Positions 26,299 to 34,752 of a stretch of DNA of 64,000 nt are shown in pieces. The DNA comes from an uncultured Bacteroides sp. (GTDB lineage: Bacteria > Bacteroidota > Bacteroidia > Bacteroidales > Bacteroidaceae). Position 1 is the stretch's first letter, and every line of letters begins with the position of its first letter. The translations under genes and the position numbers were made by a program. The notes beneath the pieces were generated by a model that saw only the letters and a program-made list of their open reading frames with translations, was not told the DNA's origin and made no database searches. The stretch spans positions 71,854 through 135,853 of the forward strand of contig NZ_URFY01000008.1 of assembly GCF_900547205.1 (NCBI RefSeq). The letters are read 5' to 3'.

Positions 26299-27447
26299 AT
26301 GGATCTGACAGAGTTTAATGAGATTCGTCCTTACAATGATGAGGAACTTCCTCAAATCTATGAGGAACTGATTGCTGATCCGGCTTTCCAGAAAGCTGCC
26401 ACCGGGGCTATACCGAATGTCCCATTCGAACTTCTGGCACAGAAAATGCGTGCTAGCAAGACTAAGCTTGAATTTCAGGAAGCATTCTGCTATGGCATCT
26501 TGTGGAAGATAGCGGCCGATCATACTGCCGGCTTGGCACTGGACCATACTGCTATAGCTGATAAAAGCAAGGCATATACCTATATCTCCAATCACAGGGA
26601 TATTATCCTCGATTCTGGTTTCCTCTCTATCTTGCTGATCGACCAGGGGATGGATACCGTAGAGATTGCGATTGGAGATAATCTGCTGATTTATCCGTGG
26701 ATAAAGAAATTGGTGCGTGTCAACAAATCATTTATAGTGCAGCGGGGGCTGACGATGCGGCAGATGTTGGAATCATCGGCACGGATGTCACGCTATATGC
26801 ACTACACCATCGGAGAGAAAAATCAGTCCATCTGGATTGCTCAGCGCGAAGGGCGTGCCAAAGACTCCAATGACCGCACACAGGAAAGTGTACTGAAGAT
26901 GCTGGTAATGGGTGGTGAAGGTGATACGGTGGAGCGACTGATGCAGATGAACATAGCTCCTCTTGCCATTTCGTACGAATATGATCCTTGCGACTTCCTG
27001 AAAGCACAGGAGTTTCAACTGAAAAGAGATGTGGAAGGGTATAAAAAGACCACGCAGGATGACTTGATTAATATGCAAACCGGGCTTTTCGGCTATAAGG
27101 GTAGAGTGCATTTCCAAGTGGCGCCTTGTTTGAATGCCGATTTGGAACACGTAGACCGTTCGTTGCCAAAACCGGAACTGTTTGCCCGCATCTCCGCTTG
27201 TATCGACCGGAAGATTCATAGCAATTACCGGATTTATCCGGGCAACTACGTGGCGTATGACTGGATGAACGGTACGACAGAATTTACCTCTCATTATACG
27301 CAGGAGGAAAAACAACAATTTATGAATTATATAGAACAACAACTGGGCAAGATTAATATTCCGAATAAGGATGAGGACTTTTTGCGTGGAAAATTGTTAT
27401 TAATGTATGCCAATCCTTTGATAAATCATTTAGCTGCTTGCCGATGA
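26299..27447 (+). CDS. Glycerophospholipid-type acyltransferase (PlsC-like)
   Basis: 382 residues. ISNHRDIILDSGFLSILL holds the NHxD motif typical of acyltransferases, and IWIAQREGRAKDSNDRTQ resembles the EGxR/S motif. The protein is longer than PlsC and lacks obvious membrane helices. An adjacent PlsB-like or aminolipid acyltransferase role is possible. It is in the rluD-ddl operon, 8 bp after ddl, and overlaps the NigD-like gene start by 4 bp. The substrate is not known. Confidence 0.8.
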   Translation: MDLTEFNEIRPYNDEELPQIYEELIADPAFQKAATGAIPNVPFELLAQKMRASKTKLEFQEAFCYGILWKIAADHTAGLALDHTAIADKSKAYTYISNHRDIILDSGFLSILLIDQGMDTVEIAIGDNLLIYPWIKKLVRVNKSFIVQRGLTMRQMLESSARMSRYMHYTIGEKNQSIWIAQREGRAKDSNDRTQESVLKMLVMGGEGDTVERLMQMNIAPLAISYEYDPCDFLKAQEFQLKRDVEGYKKTTQDDLINMQTGLFGYKGRVHFQVAPCLNADLEHVDRSLPKPELFARISACIDRKIHSNYRIYPGNYVAYDWMNGTTEFTSHYTQEEKQQFMNYIEQQLGKINIPNKDEDFLRGKLLLMYANPLINHLAACR

Positions 27448-28151
27448 AAAATAGAAAGTTACAGATAGTCTGGCTCTGGGGATTGCTTCTCCTGATGGCT
27501 GCCTGCGGAGACGACGATTATTACTATCCTTCGGTGAAACTGGAGTTTGTAACGGTGGCGTCGGGTGCAGATGGCAGCATAGAGAGGCTCATTCCTGATA
27601 AGGGGGATGCGTTGTCAGTATACGAAGATCGAACGGGGTCTGCCATTTCTCCGAATACTTCCAGACGCCTCTTGAGTAACTATGAGGTTGTTTCGGATGG
27701 AGGTATTGCCAAAGCTAGAATCTTCTCCTTGCAAACACTCGTTACGCCTGTGCCTAAGCCAGCGGACGATCCGGTTTATGAAGGGGGATTGAAATATGAT
27801 CCCGTAGAGATGGTCAGCATCTGGATGGGCAAGGATTATTTGAATATGATTCTGAATCTGAAAGTCAATGCTGGTAAAGGGCACGTTTTTGGCATAGTGG
27901 AAGATTTGAGCGAGTTCGATTCGGATGGCGTTGTTACTATGACGTTGTATCATGATGCCAATGCAGACGAAGGGTTCTACGACCGACGGGCTTATGTCTC
28001 TGTTCCTTTAACGAAATATGTGGATGAGAAGAATCCCGACCGGAAGATTACGATTAAATTCAAGTATTCTACGTATGGTGCGGATGGTTCTTCCGAATTA
28101 TCAGAAAAGTATTGTAATCCCGGTTTTGATTATATGCCGGATAGGAATTGA
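27444..28151 (+). CDS. NigD-like lipoprotein
   Basis: 235 residues from ATG 27444, which overlaps the upstream stop (ATGA). The lipoprotein signal ends LLLLMAACGDDDYYYPS, with acidic residues after the Cys that fit surface export. The beta-rich body has the NigD pattern (SIWMGKDYLNMILNLKV, GVVTMTLYHDANAD, FKYSTYGADG). NigD-like proteins are common Bacteroidales lipoproteins of unknown function. It follows an acyltransferase and precedes an exported rhodanese in one operon. Confidence 0.82.
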   Translation: MKNRKLQIVWLWGLLLLMAACGDDDYYYPSVKLEFVTVASGADGSIERLIPDKGDALSVYEDRTGSAISPNTSRRLLSNYEVVSDGGIAKARIFSLQTLVTPVPKPADDPVYEGGLKYDPVEMVSIWMGKDYLNMILNLKVNAGKGHVFGIVEDLSEFDSDGVVTMTLYHDANADEGFYDRRAYVSVPLTKYVDEKNPDRKITIKFKYSTYGADGSSELSEKYCNPGFDYMPDRN

Positions 28152-28167
28152 ATAATATAAAGTATAT

Positions 28168-28560
28168 ATGTTTAAAATGATCCAATTAACCGTGGGACTA
28201 TTTCTATTTCTTTCTTCTCTTTTCTCCTGTCAGCAGAAAGGGGATTTTAAGTCGATGAATGTGGAGGAGTTTGATTCTCTTATTCAAAATGAGGATATAC
28301 AGCGTTTGGATGTCCGCACGCTCGCAGAATATTCGGAAGGACATATTGCGAAAACGATTAATATCAACGTGATGGATGATTCTTTTGCTTCTATGGCGGA
28401 TTCGTTATTGCAAAAGGAGAAGCCCGTAGCTGTGTATTGCCGAAGCGGTAGTAGGAGCAAGAAGGCAGCAGGGATTCTGAGCAAGAAAGGCTTTAAAGTC
28501 TTTGAACTTGATAAGGGATTCAATGCTTGGCAGGGGAGTGGCAAGGATGTTGAGAAATAA
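28168..28560 (+). CDS. Exported rhodanese-like protein
   Basis: 130 residues. The signal LTVGLFLFLSSLFSCQQKGD suggests a lipoprotein. One rhodanese domain follows, with the active-site loop YCRSGSRSKKAAGIL (Cys near residue 91) and LDVRTLAEYSEGHI. Single-domain rhodaneses move sulfane sulfur or bind oxyanions; the periplasmic location suggests a sulfur-handling role outside the cytoplasm. It is the last gene of the operon and faces a long perfect hairpin. Confidence 0.88.
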   Translation: MFKMIQLTVGLFLFLSSLFSCQQKGDFKSMNVEEFDSLIQNEDIQRLDVRTLAEYSEGHIAKTININVMDDSFASMADSLLQKEKPVAVYCRSGSRSKKAAGILSKKGFKVFELDKGFNAWQGSGKDVEK

Positions 28561-28578
28561 GCAGTGTTTATAATATTA

Positions 28579-28626
28579 TAGGCACGGAATTCTAAGACCT
28601 GAGCAAGTCTTAGAATTCCGTGCCTA
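28579..28626. terminator. Long perfect hairpin between rhodanese and argF' genes
   Basis: A perfect 20-bp stem (left arm starts TAGGCACGG, right arm ends CCGTGCCTA) with an 8-nt loop lies in the 81-bp gap between two convergent genes. U-runs are weak. It probably acts as a bidirectional terminator or 3'-end stabiliser. Confidence 0.75.
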
Positions 28627-28641
28627 ATTTATTTATCTTAC

Positions 28642-29598
28642 TTATTTCAGCCCTTCAAGCATTCTCTTAAGCACCACCGTTGCAGAAATCTCACGATTAG
28701 CAGCTTCTGGAATCACGATAGATTGAGGACTTTCAATCACATCATCCGTCACAATCATATTTCTACGAACAGGGAGACAATGCATGAAATAAGCATTGTT
28801 GGTCACAGCCATTTGGCGGTCGCTCACGGTCCATTGGCGGTCTTTACTTAATATCTGTCCGTAATTATCGCCTGTATAAGCTGCCCAGTTTTTGGCATAA
28901 ATGAAATCGGCTCCTTCAAAAGCTTTCATCTGGTCGTATTCTACTTTGGCTTTTCCTACAAATTGCGGGTCGAGTTCGTATCCTTCGGGATGAGTGATAA
29001 CAAAATCGTAGTCTGTGGCATTCATCCATTCTGCGAAAGAATTGGGAACAGCCTGTGGCAATGGACGAGGATGTGGTGCCCATGTCATAACAACCTTTGG
29101 GCGTGCTGTTTTCTTATATTCCTCAATGGTAATCAGGTCGGCGAAACTCTGTAAAGGGTGGCGGGTTGCTGCTTCCATTGAGAATACCGGACGTCCGGAG
29201 TGTTGGATGAACTGATTCAGAATAGTTTCTTTATAGTCGAAATCGCGGTCCTCGAAACGGGCAAATGAGCGTACCCCAATCAGGTCGCAATAACATCCCA
29301 TCACAGGAATAGCCTCTAGTAAATGTTCGGGTTTATCACCGTCCATGATTACACCGCGTTCAGTTTCGAGTTTCCAGGCACCTTGGTTGATGTCCAATAC
29401 CATTACATTCATTCCCAGGTTAAGTGCAGCTTTCTGTGTGCTGAGGCGGGTGCGCAAACTGGAGTTGAAAAAGATCATCATCAATGTCTTGTTTCGTCCC
29501 AGTTCTACATATTTGAAGCGGTCTTTTTGAATCTCGAATGCTTCTGCAAGGGCTGATTTTAAATCGCCGATGTCCTGTACACAAGTAAATTTCTTCAT
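28642..29598 (-). CDS. argF': N-succinylornithine carbamoyltransferase
   Basis: 318 residues from ATG 29598 (MKKFTCVQDIGDLKSALAEA), the exact length of the B. fragilis enzyme; the ATG at 29628 adds ten unlikely residues. Carbamoyl phosphate sites FFNSSLRTR and HPLQSFADL are intact, as is MHCLPVRRN. Pro at residue 90 (GDKPEHLLEA) is the residue associated with N-succinylornithine use; N-acetylornithine enzymes carry Glu there. It makes N-succinylcitrulline in the Bacteroidetes arginine pathway. It follows proA by 38 bp on the same strand. Confidence 0.95.
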   Translation of the reverse strand: MKKFTCVQDIGDLKSALAEAFEIQKDRFKYVELGRNKTLMMIFFNSSLRTRLSTQKAALNLGMNVMVLDINQGAWKLETERGVIMDGDKPEHLLEAIPVMGCYCDLIGVRSFARFEDRDFDYKETILNQFIQHSGRPVFSMEAATRHPLQSFADLITIEEYKKTARPKVVMTWAPHPRPLPQAVPNSFAEWMNATDYDFVITHPEGYELDPQFVGKAKVEYDQMKAFEGADFIYAKNWAAYTGDNYGQILSKDRQWTVSDRQMAVTNNAYFMHCLPVRRNMIVTDDVIESPQSIVIPEAANREISATVVLKRMLEGLK

Positions 29599-29636
29599 TT
29601 TATCTATCTTTAATTCGTTATTATTCATTTATTGTT

Positions 29637-30890
29637 TTACCATCTAGTTTGACCGTCTCCTTCGATGATCCACTTGTAAGATGTAATTTCTTCCAGTCCC
29701 ATCGGACCTCGTGCGTGCAGCTTTTGAGTGCTAATGCCAATCTCTGCTCCTAAGCCGAATTGTGCTCCGTCTGTGAAAGCAGTGGATACATTGGCATATA
29801 CGCAAGCCGCATCTACTATTTTGATAAACAAAGCTGCGCACTCCTTGTTTTCTGTAACGATGCATTCGCTATGCTTGGAACTGTTCTCTTGAATATGCCC
29901 AAGGGCATCTTCAAAGCTCTTCACCGTCTTGATGGCCATTTTATAATCCAAGAACTCTGTGCCGAAACTTTCTTCTGTAGATTGTTGCAGAAGTTCTGCC
30001 GGATAATGCCCTTCTAATGCTTGATAAGCTTGTGGGTCGGCATAGATAATCACGTGGCTGTCTTTCAGCTTTTCGCAGAGAGCAGGGAGGTCAGTAAGTC
30101 TCTTCTCATGGAGGATGACACAATCTAGCGCATTACACACACTGATCCTGCGTGTCTTTGCGTTATTAATGATTTCCGCTCCTTTGTTCACGTCTCCATA
30201 TTCATCAAAATAAGTGTGGCAGATGCCCGCCCCGGTTTCAATAACGGGTATCTTCGCATTATTGCGCACAAAATTAATAAGATTGCTACTACCTCTTGGA
30301 ATTATCAAGTCGACGTAGCCTACCGCATTCAGCAGTGCTGCGGTAGCTTCCCTGTCAGCCGGAAGCAATTCTGCAATATGTGGATTTATATTAAATTTCT
30401 TCAGTACTTCATGGATAACATTGATGATGGCACGATTGGAACTGTCGGCATCGCTTCCACCTTTCAGAATGCAGGCATTACCGCTCTTCAAACAAAGAGA
30501 AAATACATCAAAACTAACATTTGGACGTGCTTCGTAAATGATGCCTATTACGCCGAAAGGTACGCTGATTTTTGTTATCTTCATCCCGTTAGGACGTTCG
30601 GATTCTTTCAGGATTCTTCCTAAAGGAGTAGGTAGCGTAGCTACGTTACGTGTATCCACAGCGATTCCTTCCAAACGTTCTTTTGTCAACTTCAGCCGGT
30701 CGTACTTCGGATCATTCTTATCCATCCGTGCCAAGTCCTTTTCATTCTCCGTCAGGATATATGTTGTTTCTGCAATGGCTGCGTCAGCCACTGCATTTAG
30801 AATCCGGTTGATGGTATCATCACTTAGTAGTGCCAATTCACGACTTGCTGCCTGCACAGCAGCAAAGGTTTCGTTTAAATTTGTAGTCAT
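29637..30890 (-). CDS. proA: Gamma-glutamyl phosphate reductase
   Basis: 417 residues, standard ProA length. The aldehyde-dehydrogenase fold is marked by IGIIYEARPNVSFDVFSLCLKSGNACILKGG, the catalytic cysteine in KTRRISVCNALDCVILH, and the C-terminal FTDGAQFGLGAEIGISTQKLHARGPMGLEE. It reduces glutamyl phosphate to the semialdehyde in proline synthesis. It has a -7 element at 30929-30936 and is followed by argF', linking proline and arginine supply. Confidence 0.95.
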   Translation of the reverse strand: MTTNLNETFAAVQAASRELALLSDDTINRILNAVADAAIAETTYILTENEKDLARMDKNDPKYDRLKLTKERLEGIAVDTRNVATLPTPLGRILKESERPNGMKITKISVPFGVIGIIYEARPNVSFDVFSLCLKSGNACILKGGSDADSSNRAIINVIHEVLKKFNINPHIAELLPADREATAALLNAVGYVDLIIPRGSSNLINFVRNNAKIPVIETGAGICHTYFDEYGDVNKGAEIINNAKTRRISVCNALDCVILHEKRLTDLPALCEKLKDSHVIIYADPQAYQALEGHYPAELLQQSTEESFGTEFLDYKMAIKTVKSFEDALGHIQENSSKHSECIVTENKECAALFIKIVDAACVYANVSTAFTDGAQFGLGAEIGISTQKLHARGPMGLEEITSYKWIIEGDGQTRW

Positions 30891-30928
30891 TTTCTCCTCT
30901 TTTGCGTTAAATGGAAAGATAAACAGTG

Positions 30929-30936
30929 CAAATATA
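30929..30936 (-). promoter_or_regulatory. -7 element of proA-argF' promoter
   Basis: TATATTTG on the minus strand, 39 bp upstream of the proA start. Confidence 0.55.
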
Positions 30937-30993
30937 GTGAATGATGTGAATAAACTCTGCTGAAAAAAAGTATTTCACAGAAGGATACTTTAA

Positions 30994-32076
30994 TTATTCT
31001 ATATATAAATAGTCGTAATGCACCACTGGCTTTTTCCCATGTTTCCCTATTGCTTCTCTCGCCTGTTTTGAATCGCAATTCACTTTGCCCACACCAACTT
31101 GATTTCCTTCGTAGTCCATGATGCGTACAATGTCATCCTTTTCAAATTCTCCTTCGATATGTGTAATTCCAATCGGAAGGATACTGACTGCCTTTTCAGA
31201 ACCCAACACTTGGGCAGCGCATTCATTGATATGAATCTCACCTTTGGCAAATCCTTCACTGTGAGCTATCCATTTCTTAACACTGGAGACTGGTTCAGTG
31301 GAAGGTATAAAGCGCGTACAGAGCGTTTCATCGGGATGCTGAATTAAATCTACCAGAATATTATCCCGCTTACCATTAGCAATAATGACTGTGATTCCTT
31401 CATCTGCCACTTTTCGGGCAATGTTGGTCTTTGTCAGCATTCCACCTCGTCCGAAACTTGATTTGGAAGCTTGGATATAGTTGGATAAATCTTTGCCATG
31501 ACCAATCTCTCTGATTACGGAGGAAGCTGGGTCTGAGGGAGAGCCGTTGTAGATACCGTCAATATTGCTAAGTATGACCAGCGCCTGTGTATCCATCATG
31601 GAAGCTATCAATCCGGACAATTCGTCATTATCCGTAAACATAAGCTCGCTAACGGATATAGTATCATTCTCATTAACAATCGGGATTACCCCATTTTCAA
31701 GCATAACTGTCATGCAGTTCTTCTGGTTCAAGTAGTGGCGCCGTGTGCCGAAACTTTCTTTTGTAGTCAATACCTGCCCGACAGGTATGCCATGCTCACG
31801 GAAAAGTTCGTAGTAACGGTTTATTAGTTTTGCCTGACCTACAGCAGAAAACAATTGGCGCTGATCTACGCTGTCTAGTTTCTTTTGCGGATGCACTTCA
31901 CTTCTCCCGGATGCTACGGCTCCCGAAGAAACGAGAATAATTTCTACGCCGGATTTATACAATTCAGCTATCTGGTCAACGAGTGCCGACATGCGGGTGA
32001 CATCCAGTGTTCCGTCGCGACGTGCCAATACATTACTGCCTACTTTAACTGCGATTCGTGCAAATTCCTGTTTCAT
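30994..32076 (-). CDS. proB: Glutamate 5-kinase
   Basis: 360 residues. An N-terminal amino-acid kinase domain (VKVGSNVLARRDGTLD, LVSSGAVASGR, VNENDTISV, SFGRGGMLTKTNIARKVADEG) is followed by a C-terminal PUA domain (about 270-360). It phosphorylates glutamate in the first proline step and is normally proline-inhibited. It lies 103 bp upstream of proA with its own -7 elements on both sides, so it may be transcribed separately. Confidence 0.95.
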   Translation of the reverse strand: MKQEFARIAVKVGSNVLARRDGTLDVTRMSALVDQIAELYKSGVEIILVSSGAVASGRSEVHPQKKLDSVDQRQLFSAVGQAKLINRYYELFREHGIPVGQVLTTKESFGTRRHYLNQKNCMTVMLENGVIPIVNENDTISVSELMFTDNDELSGLIASMMDTQALVILSNIDGIYNGSPSDPASSVIREIGHGKDLSNYIQASKSSFGRGGMLTKTNIARKVADEGITVIIANGKRDNILVDLIQHPDETLCTRFIPSTEPVSSVKKWIAHSEGFAKGEIHINECAAQVLGSEKAVSILPIGITHIEGEFEKDDIVRIMDYEGNQVGVGKVNCDSKQAREAIGKHGKKPVVHYDYLYIE

Positions 32077-32098
32077 CCTTACTAACGATTTGAAAGCA

Positions 32099-32106
32099 CA
32101 AATATA
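32099..32106 (-). promoter_or_regulatory. -7 element of proB promoter
   Basis: TATATTTG on the minus strand, 23 bp upstream of the proB start. Confidence 0.55.
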
Positions 32107-32229
32107 TAGCTTTTTGCCGAAATGTTACTAAAATAGCCTAAAAAGAATAATCTTTTCAGTTTGAAAGAGAAAAAATAAACAGTGAAACATACGAATCCGC
32201 AAGTGGAACAAATGACTTCTTTCATCGTA

Positions 32230-32413
32230 ATGACTATTATACACATTCTTTGGGCGATCCGGACTGCATCGTGCGCATACCGGAATTACTCCCGGCGTTG
32301 TTTTTGGCACGGGAGGTGAAGGATATGTGCGTTTCTCCTACGCAAATTCATTGGAGAATATTAGAGAGGGATTAGACCGTATTAGTCGTTACCTTTCTCA
32401 GCTCGGCTTCTGA
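32230..32413 (+). pseudogene. Relic of a class I/II aminotransferase C-terminus
   Basis: Plus-strand frame 32276-32413 encodes TGITPGVVFGTGGEGYVRFS followed by YANSLENIREGLDRISRYL and a stop. This is the characteristic C-terminal segment of aspartate/LL-diaminopimelate-type aminotransferases, with the conserved active-site-proximal Arg in YVRFSYA. Upstream the frame soon closes, and no start or N-terminal domains are present. The fragment overlaps the end of the DUF2007 gene by about 30 bp on the other strand. It looks like the last 45 codons of a deleted gene. Confidence 0.75.
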
Positions 32414-32615
32414 TAATCTCAGTAGCTGCTTCATATTCATCTTCGGTGACGAGAATGGATACAGCAGGTGCGATATAGGGAGCTAATGTCCCCATTATTC
32501 CATCTTTAATAACGCAAAGGATTCCATTGCTTTCCAATAATCCTTTGATGATCTCAGCTTCCCATGGAGAACCCGAGAATACTTCTACAGACTTGCTATA
32601 ATCTTCTTCTTTCAT
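32382..32615 (-). CDS. DUF2007-type small protein
   Basis: 77 residues: VEVFSGSPWEAEIIKGLLESNGILCVIKDG, then a hydrophobic LAPYIAPAVSILVTEDEYEAATEII. This fits the DUF2007 family of small putative signal-transducing proteins with a ferredoxin-like fold. No signal peptide. It has a -7 element at 32645-32652 and is apparently monocistronic. The function is unknown. Confidence 0.8.
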   Translation of the reverse strand: MKEEDYSKSVEVFSGSPWEAEIIKGLLESNGILCVIKDGIMGTLAPYIAPAVSILVTEDEYEAATEIIRSRAEKGND

Positions 32616-32644
32616 GACTTTATGGTATTAGGGATTGATATTTA

Positions 32645-32652
32645 CAAATATA
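32645..32652 (-). promoter_or_regulatory. -7 element of DUF2007 gene promoter
   Basis: TATATTTG on the minus strand, 30 bp before the start codon and overlapping the region after murI. Confidence 0.5.
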
Positions 32653-32690
32653 ACAAAAAAAGGGATAAATGGTTATCATTCTCTGTTATT

Positions 32691-33533
32691 TTATTCGAGT
32701 GAGATCCTTTTAACGCTAATCTGTTGATTTAAGAAGGTTGATGCCGATTCTATAAATTTGTCTTCAGCTTCTGTTGTGTAGAAATAGCAGTCGCCATTCT
32801 TGGTGCATTTTGCGTCCATTTCAGGATGCCTGCTGAGATAATCTCTTAAACTTTCAGCTACATATTCTCCTTGGGCAATCACACGTATGTTTTCCGGAAT
32901 ATACTTTATAATCTTAGGAAGTAGGATAGGGTAGTGCGTGCAGCCTAAAATAACAGTATCTATTAGCTCATCTTTTTGCAATAGCTGATTGATATATTTG
33001 CTGATAAAATAATCTGTTCCTTCATTCTGCGCTTCGTTATTCTCAACCAACGGCACCCACATCGGGCAAGCTACTCCATTGACTTGTATGTCAGGAAACA
33101 GTTTGTGCACTTCCAGCGGATAAGATTCGGATTTGATAGTACCTGCCGTAGCTAATATTCCGATATGGCGACTTTTAGTTATACTACCAATACATTCTAC
33201 TGTAGGACGAATGACGCCTAATACACGTCTGTCGGGATCAATGTCAGGTAAATCGGTCATCTGAATACTGCGCAATGCTTTTGCGGATGCTGTGTTGCAG
33301 GCCAATATTACAAGATGGCAACCCATTTCGAACAATTTAGTAACAGCTTGCAGGGTGAACTCATATACGATTTCGAACGACCGTGTTCCGTAGGGAGTAC
33401 GGGCATTGTCTCCCAGATAGATATAGTCATAGTCGGGCAATACCTCTCTAATCTTGTTAAGGATGGTCAGCCCCCCATATCCGGAATCGAATACTCCGAT
33501 TGGACCGGGTATATGTGATAGATGTTGCTTCAT
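32691..33533 (-). CDS. murI: Glutamate racemase
   Basis: 280 residues from ATG 33533 (MKQHLSHIPGPIGVFDSGYGGL). The -7 element at 33555-33562 covers the alternative upstream ATG. The two catalytic cysteines are in LVILACNTASAKALR and TVILGCTHYPILLP, and FDSGYGGL and YLGDNARTPYG are family blocks. It makes D-glutamate for peptidoglycan in the cytoplasm. It is transcribed away from the terminator that ends the bamA operon. Confidence 0.94.
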   Translation of the reverse strand: MKQHLSHIPGPIGVFDSGYGGLTILNKIREVLPDYDYIYLGDNARTPYGTRSFEIVYEFTLQAVTKLFEMGCHLVILACNTASAKALRSIQMTDLPDIDPDRRVLGVIRPTVECIGSITKSRHIGILATAGTIKSESYPLEVHKLFPDIQVNGVACPMWVPLVENNEAQNEGTDYFISKYINQLLQKDELIDTVILGCTHYPILLPKIIKYIPENIRVIAQGEYVAESLRDYLSRHPEMDAKCTKNGDCYFYTTEAEDKFIESASTFLNQQISVKRISLE

Positions 33534-33554
33534 GACGAACGAGGAATTTGTGCG

Positions 33555-33562
33555 CAAATGTA
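33555..33562 (-). promoter_or_regulatory. -7 element of murI promoter
   Basis: TACATTTG on the minus strand, 22 bp upstream of the preferred murI ATG. It directly follows the upstream terminator. Confidence 0.55.
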
Positions 33563-33568
33563 CATGAA

Positions 33569-33615
33569 AAAAAGGGAAAGAGAAAGAAGTCTAATCTTCT
33601 TTTCTCTTTCCCTTT
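33569..33615 (-). terminator. Terminator of the uppS-bamA-ompH operon
   Basis: AAAGGGAAAGAGAAAGAAG and its near-complement form a stem of nearly 20 bp. On the minus strand it is followed by a U-run. It lies between the last ompH gene and murI. Confidence 0.85.
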
Positions 33616-33639
33616 CGGTATTTCTTGTTCTTTTATAGC

Positions 33640-34155
33640 TTATTTAATACCGAGCTGTGTTTTTACCTTAGCAGTCAGATTGATACTCTGAGATTCGTTA
33701 ACGTAAGGAATCGGAGTTCTTGCAAGGTCAAAGATATAAATAACACCTTCAGAAACACCTACTGCTTTGATGGCATCATCCAGCTTTTTGTAGATAGGAG
33801 TCAAAGCGTCAGTCTGTGCTTTCTGTAACTGCTGGGCAGCTTCCTGCTGAAACTGATCCTGTCTTTGTTGCATATCAATCAGCTCTTTTTGTCTTCTTTC
33901 AGCGATGTTCTGCGGAAGAGAATCTTTAGCTATAGCTTGTTGGAATTCCTGATATTTCTTGTTGAATTCTTCCTGACTTCTTTGAAGCTCGGTAGTGAAT
34001 TGTTTTTCAAGTGCTTGGATATCAGCTTGAGCCTTAGCAAATTCAGGCATTGCTGAAACAATTTCCTGAGCATTGATATGACCGAATTTTAAGTTTTGTG
34101 CAAATACACCCATTGGGAGTGCAAGCAACATTACAAGTGCAATTTTTTTTAGCAT
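33640..34155 (-). CDS. OmpH/Skp-like periplasmic chaperone (second copy)
   Basis: 171 residues. Signal peptide IALVMLLALPMGVFAQ, then FGHINAQEIVSAMPEFAKAQADIQ, a long Gln-rich coiled coil (about 45-125), and a C-terminal part typical of Skp (LDDAIKAVGVSEGVIYIFDLA). Skp holds unfolded outer-membrane proteins on the way to BamA. It is the second of two tandem copies directly downstream of bamA and closes the operon. Confidence 0.88.
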   Translation of the reverse strand: MLKKIALVMLLALPMGVFAQNLKFGHINAQEIVSAMPEFAKAQADIQALEKQFTTELQRSQEEFNKKYQEFQQAIAKDSLPQNIAERRQKELIDMQQRQDQFQQEAAQQLQKAQTDALTPIYKKLDDAIKAVGVSEGVIYIFDLARTPIPYVNESQSINLTAKVKTQLGIK

Positions 34156-34211
34156 AGTTCTATAATTTATTTGAATGATTTTTAGTTGTTTCCGGATGCA
34201 AATGTATGAAA

Positions 34212-34727
34212 TTAATTTGAATATCCTAATTTTCTTAGTATTTCATCACTAATATCTATCCGGGGATTTGCAAAAATTATACCTGTTGCAGAGGCTCTGT
34301 CGAGTACCATGTCGTATCCATGTTGTTGTGATAGTTCCTTTACGACTTCATAAATGTCATCCTGAATTGGGGTAATCAGCCTTTCTCGCATCTTCGCCAG
34401 TTCACCTTCAGGACCGAAATATGTTCGCTTCAGTTCGGCAGCAGCTTTCTCTTTGGCTACGATTTCATCTTCCTTCTTTGTCTTTTGAGCGGCAGTAAGA
34501 GTAGAAGATTTTGCTTGATAATCCTGGAACATCTTCTGTGCCTCTTTAGCCAAAACCTCTACTTCACTCTGATATTTTTTCGTAGCTTCTTGCATTTGCT
34601 CATTAGCGCTTTGAGCGGCCGGAATATTCTTCATAATATATTCCGTATCGATTAGTGCAAATTTCTGTGCGCTGGCTGCCATACTAATGGCAAATAACAG
34701 TGCGATAAATAGAACAGACTTTCTCAT
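34212..34727 (-). CDS. OmpH/Skp-like periplasmic chaperone (first copy)
   Basis: 171 residues. Signal peptide FIALLFAISMAASAQ, then FALIDTEYIMKNIPAAQSANEQM and a Lys/Glu/Ala-rich coiled coil to about residue 110. The conserved end is GYDMVLDRASATGIIFANPRIDISDEILRKLG. It has the same length as its neighbour but a diverged coil. It starts 25 bp after bamA, which supports a joint role in outer-membrane protein delivery. Confidence 0.88.
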   Translation of the reverse strand: MRKSVLFIALLFAISMAASAQKFALIDTEYIMKNIPAAQSANEQMQEATKKYQSEVEVLAKEAQKMFQDYQAKSSTLTAAQKTKKEDEIVAKEKAAAELKRTYFGPEGELAKMRERLITPIQDDIYEVVKELSQQHGYDMVLDRASATGIIFANPRIDISDEILRKLGYSN

Positions 34728-34752
34728 AACGTTTAGTTTTTTGGTGATACAT

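Noticed and set aside
27438..27443. TTG start two codons before the NigD-like ATG
   Set aside because: The ATG at 27444 overlaps the previous stop as ATGA, typical coupling.
32128..32310. Minus-strand 60-codon open frame between proB and DUF2007 gene
   Set aside because: It overlaps the aminotransferase relic on the other strand and lacks start context or recognisable features.
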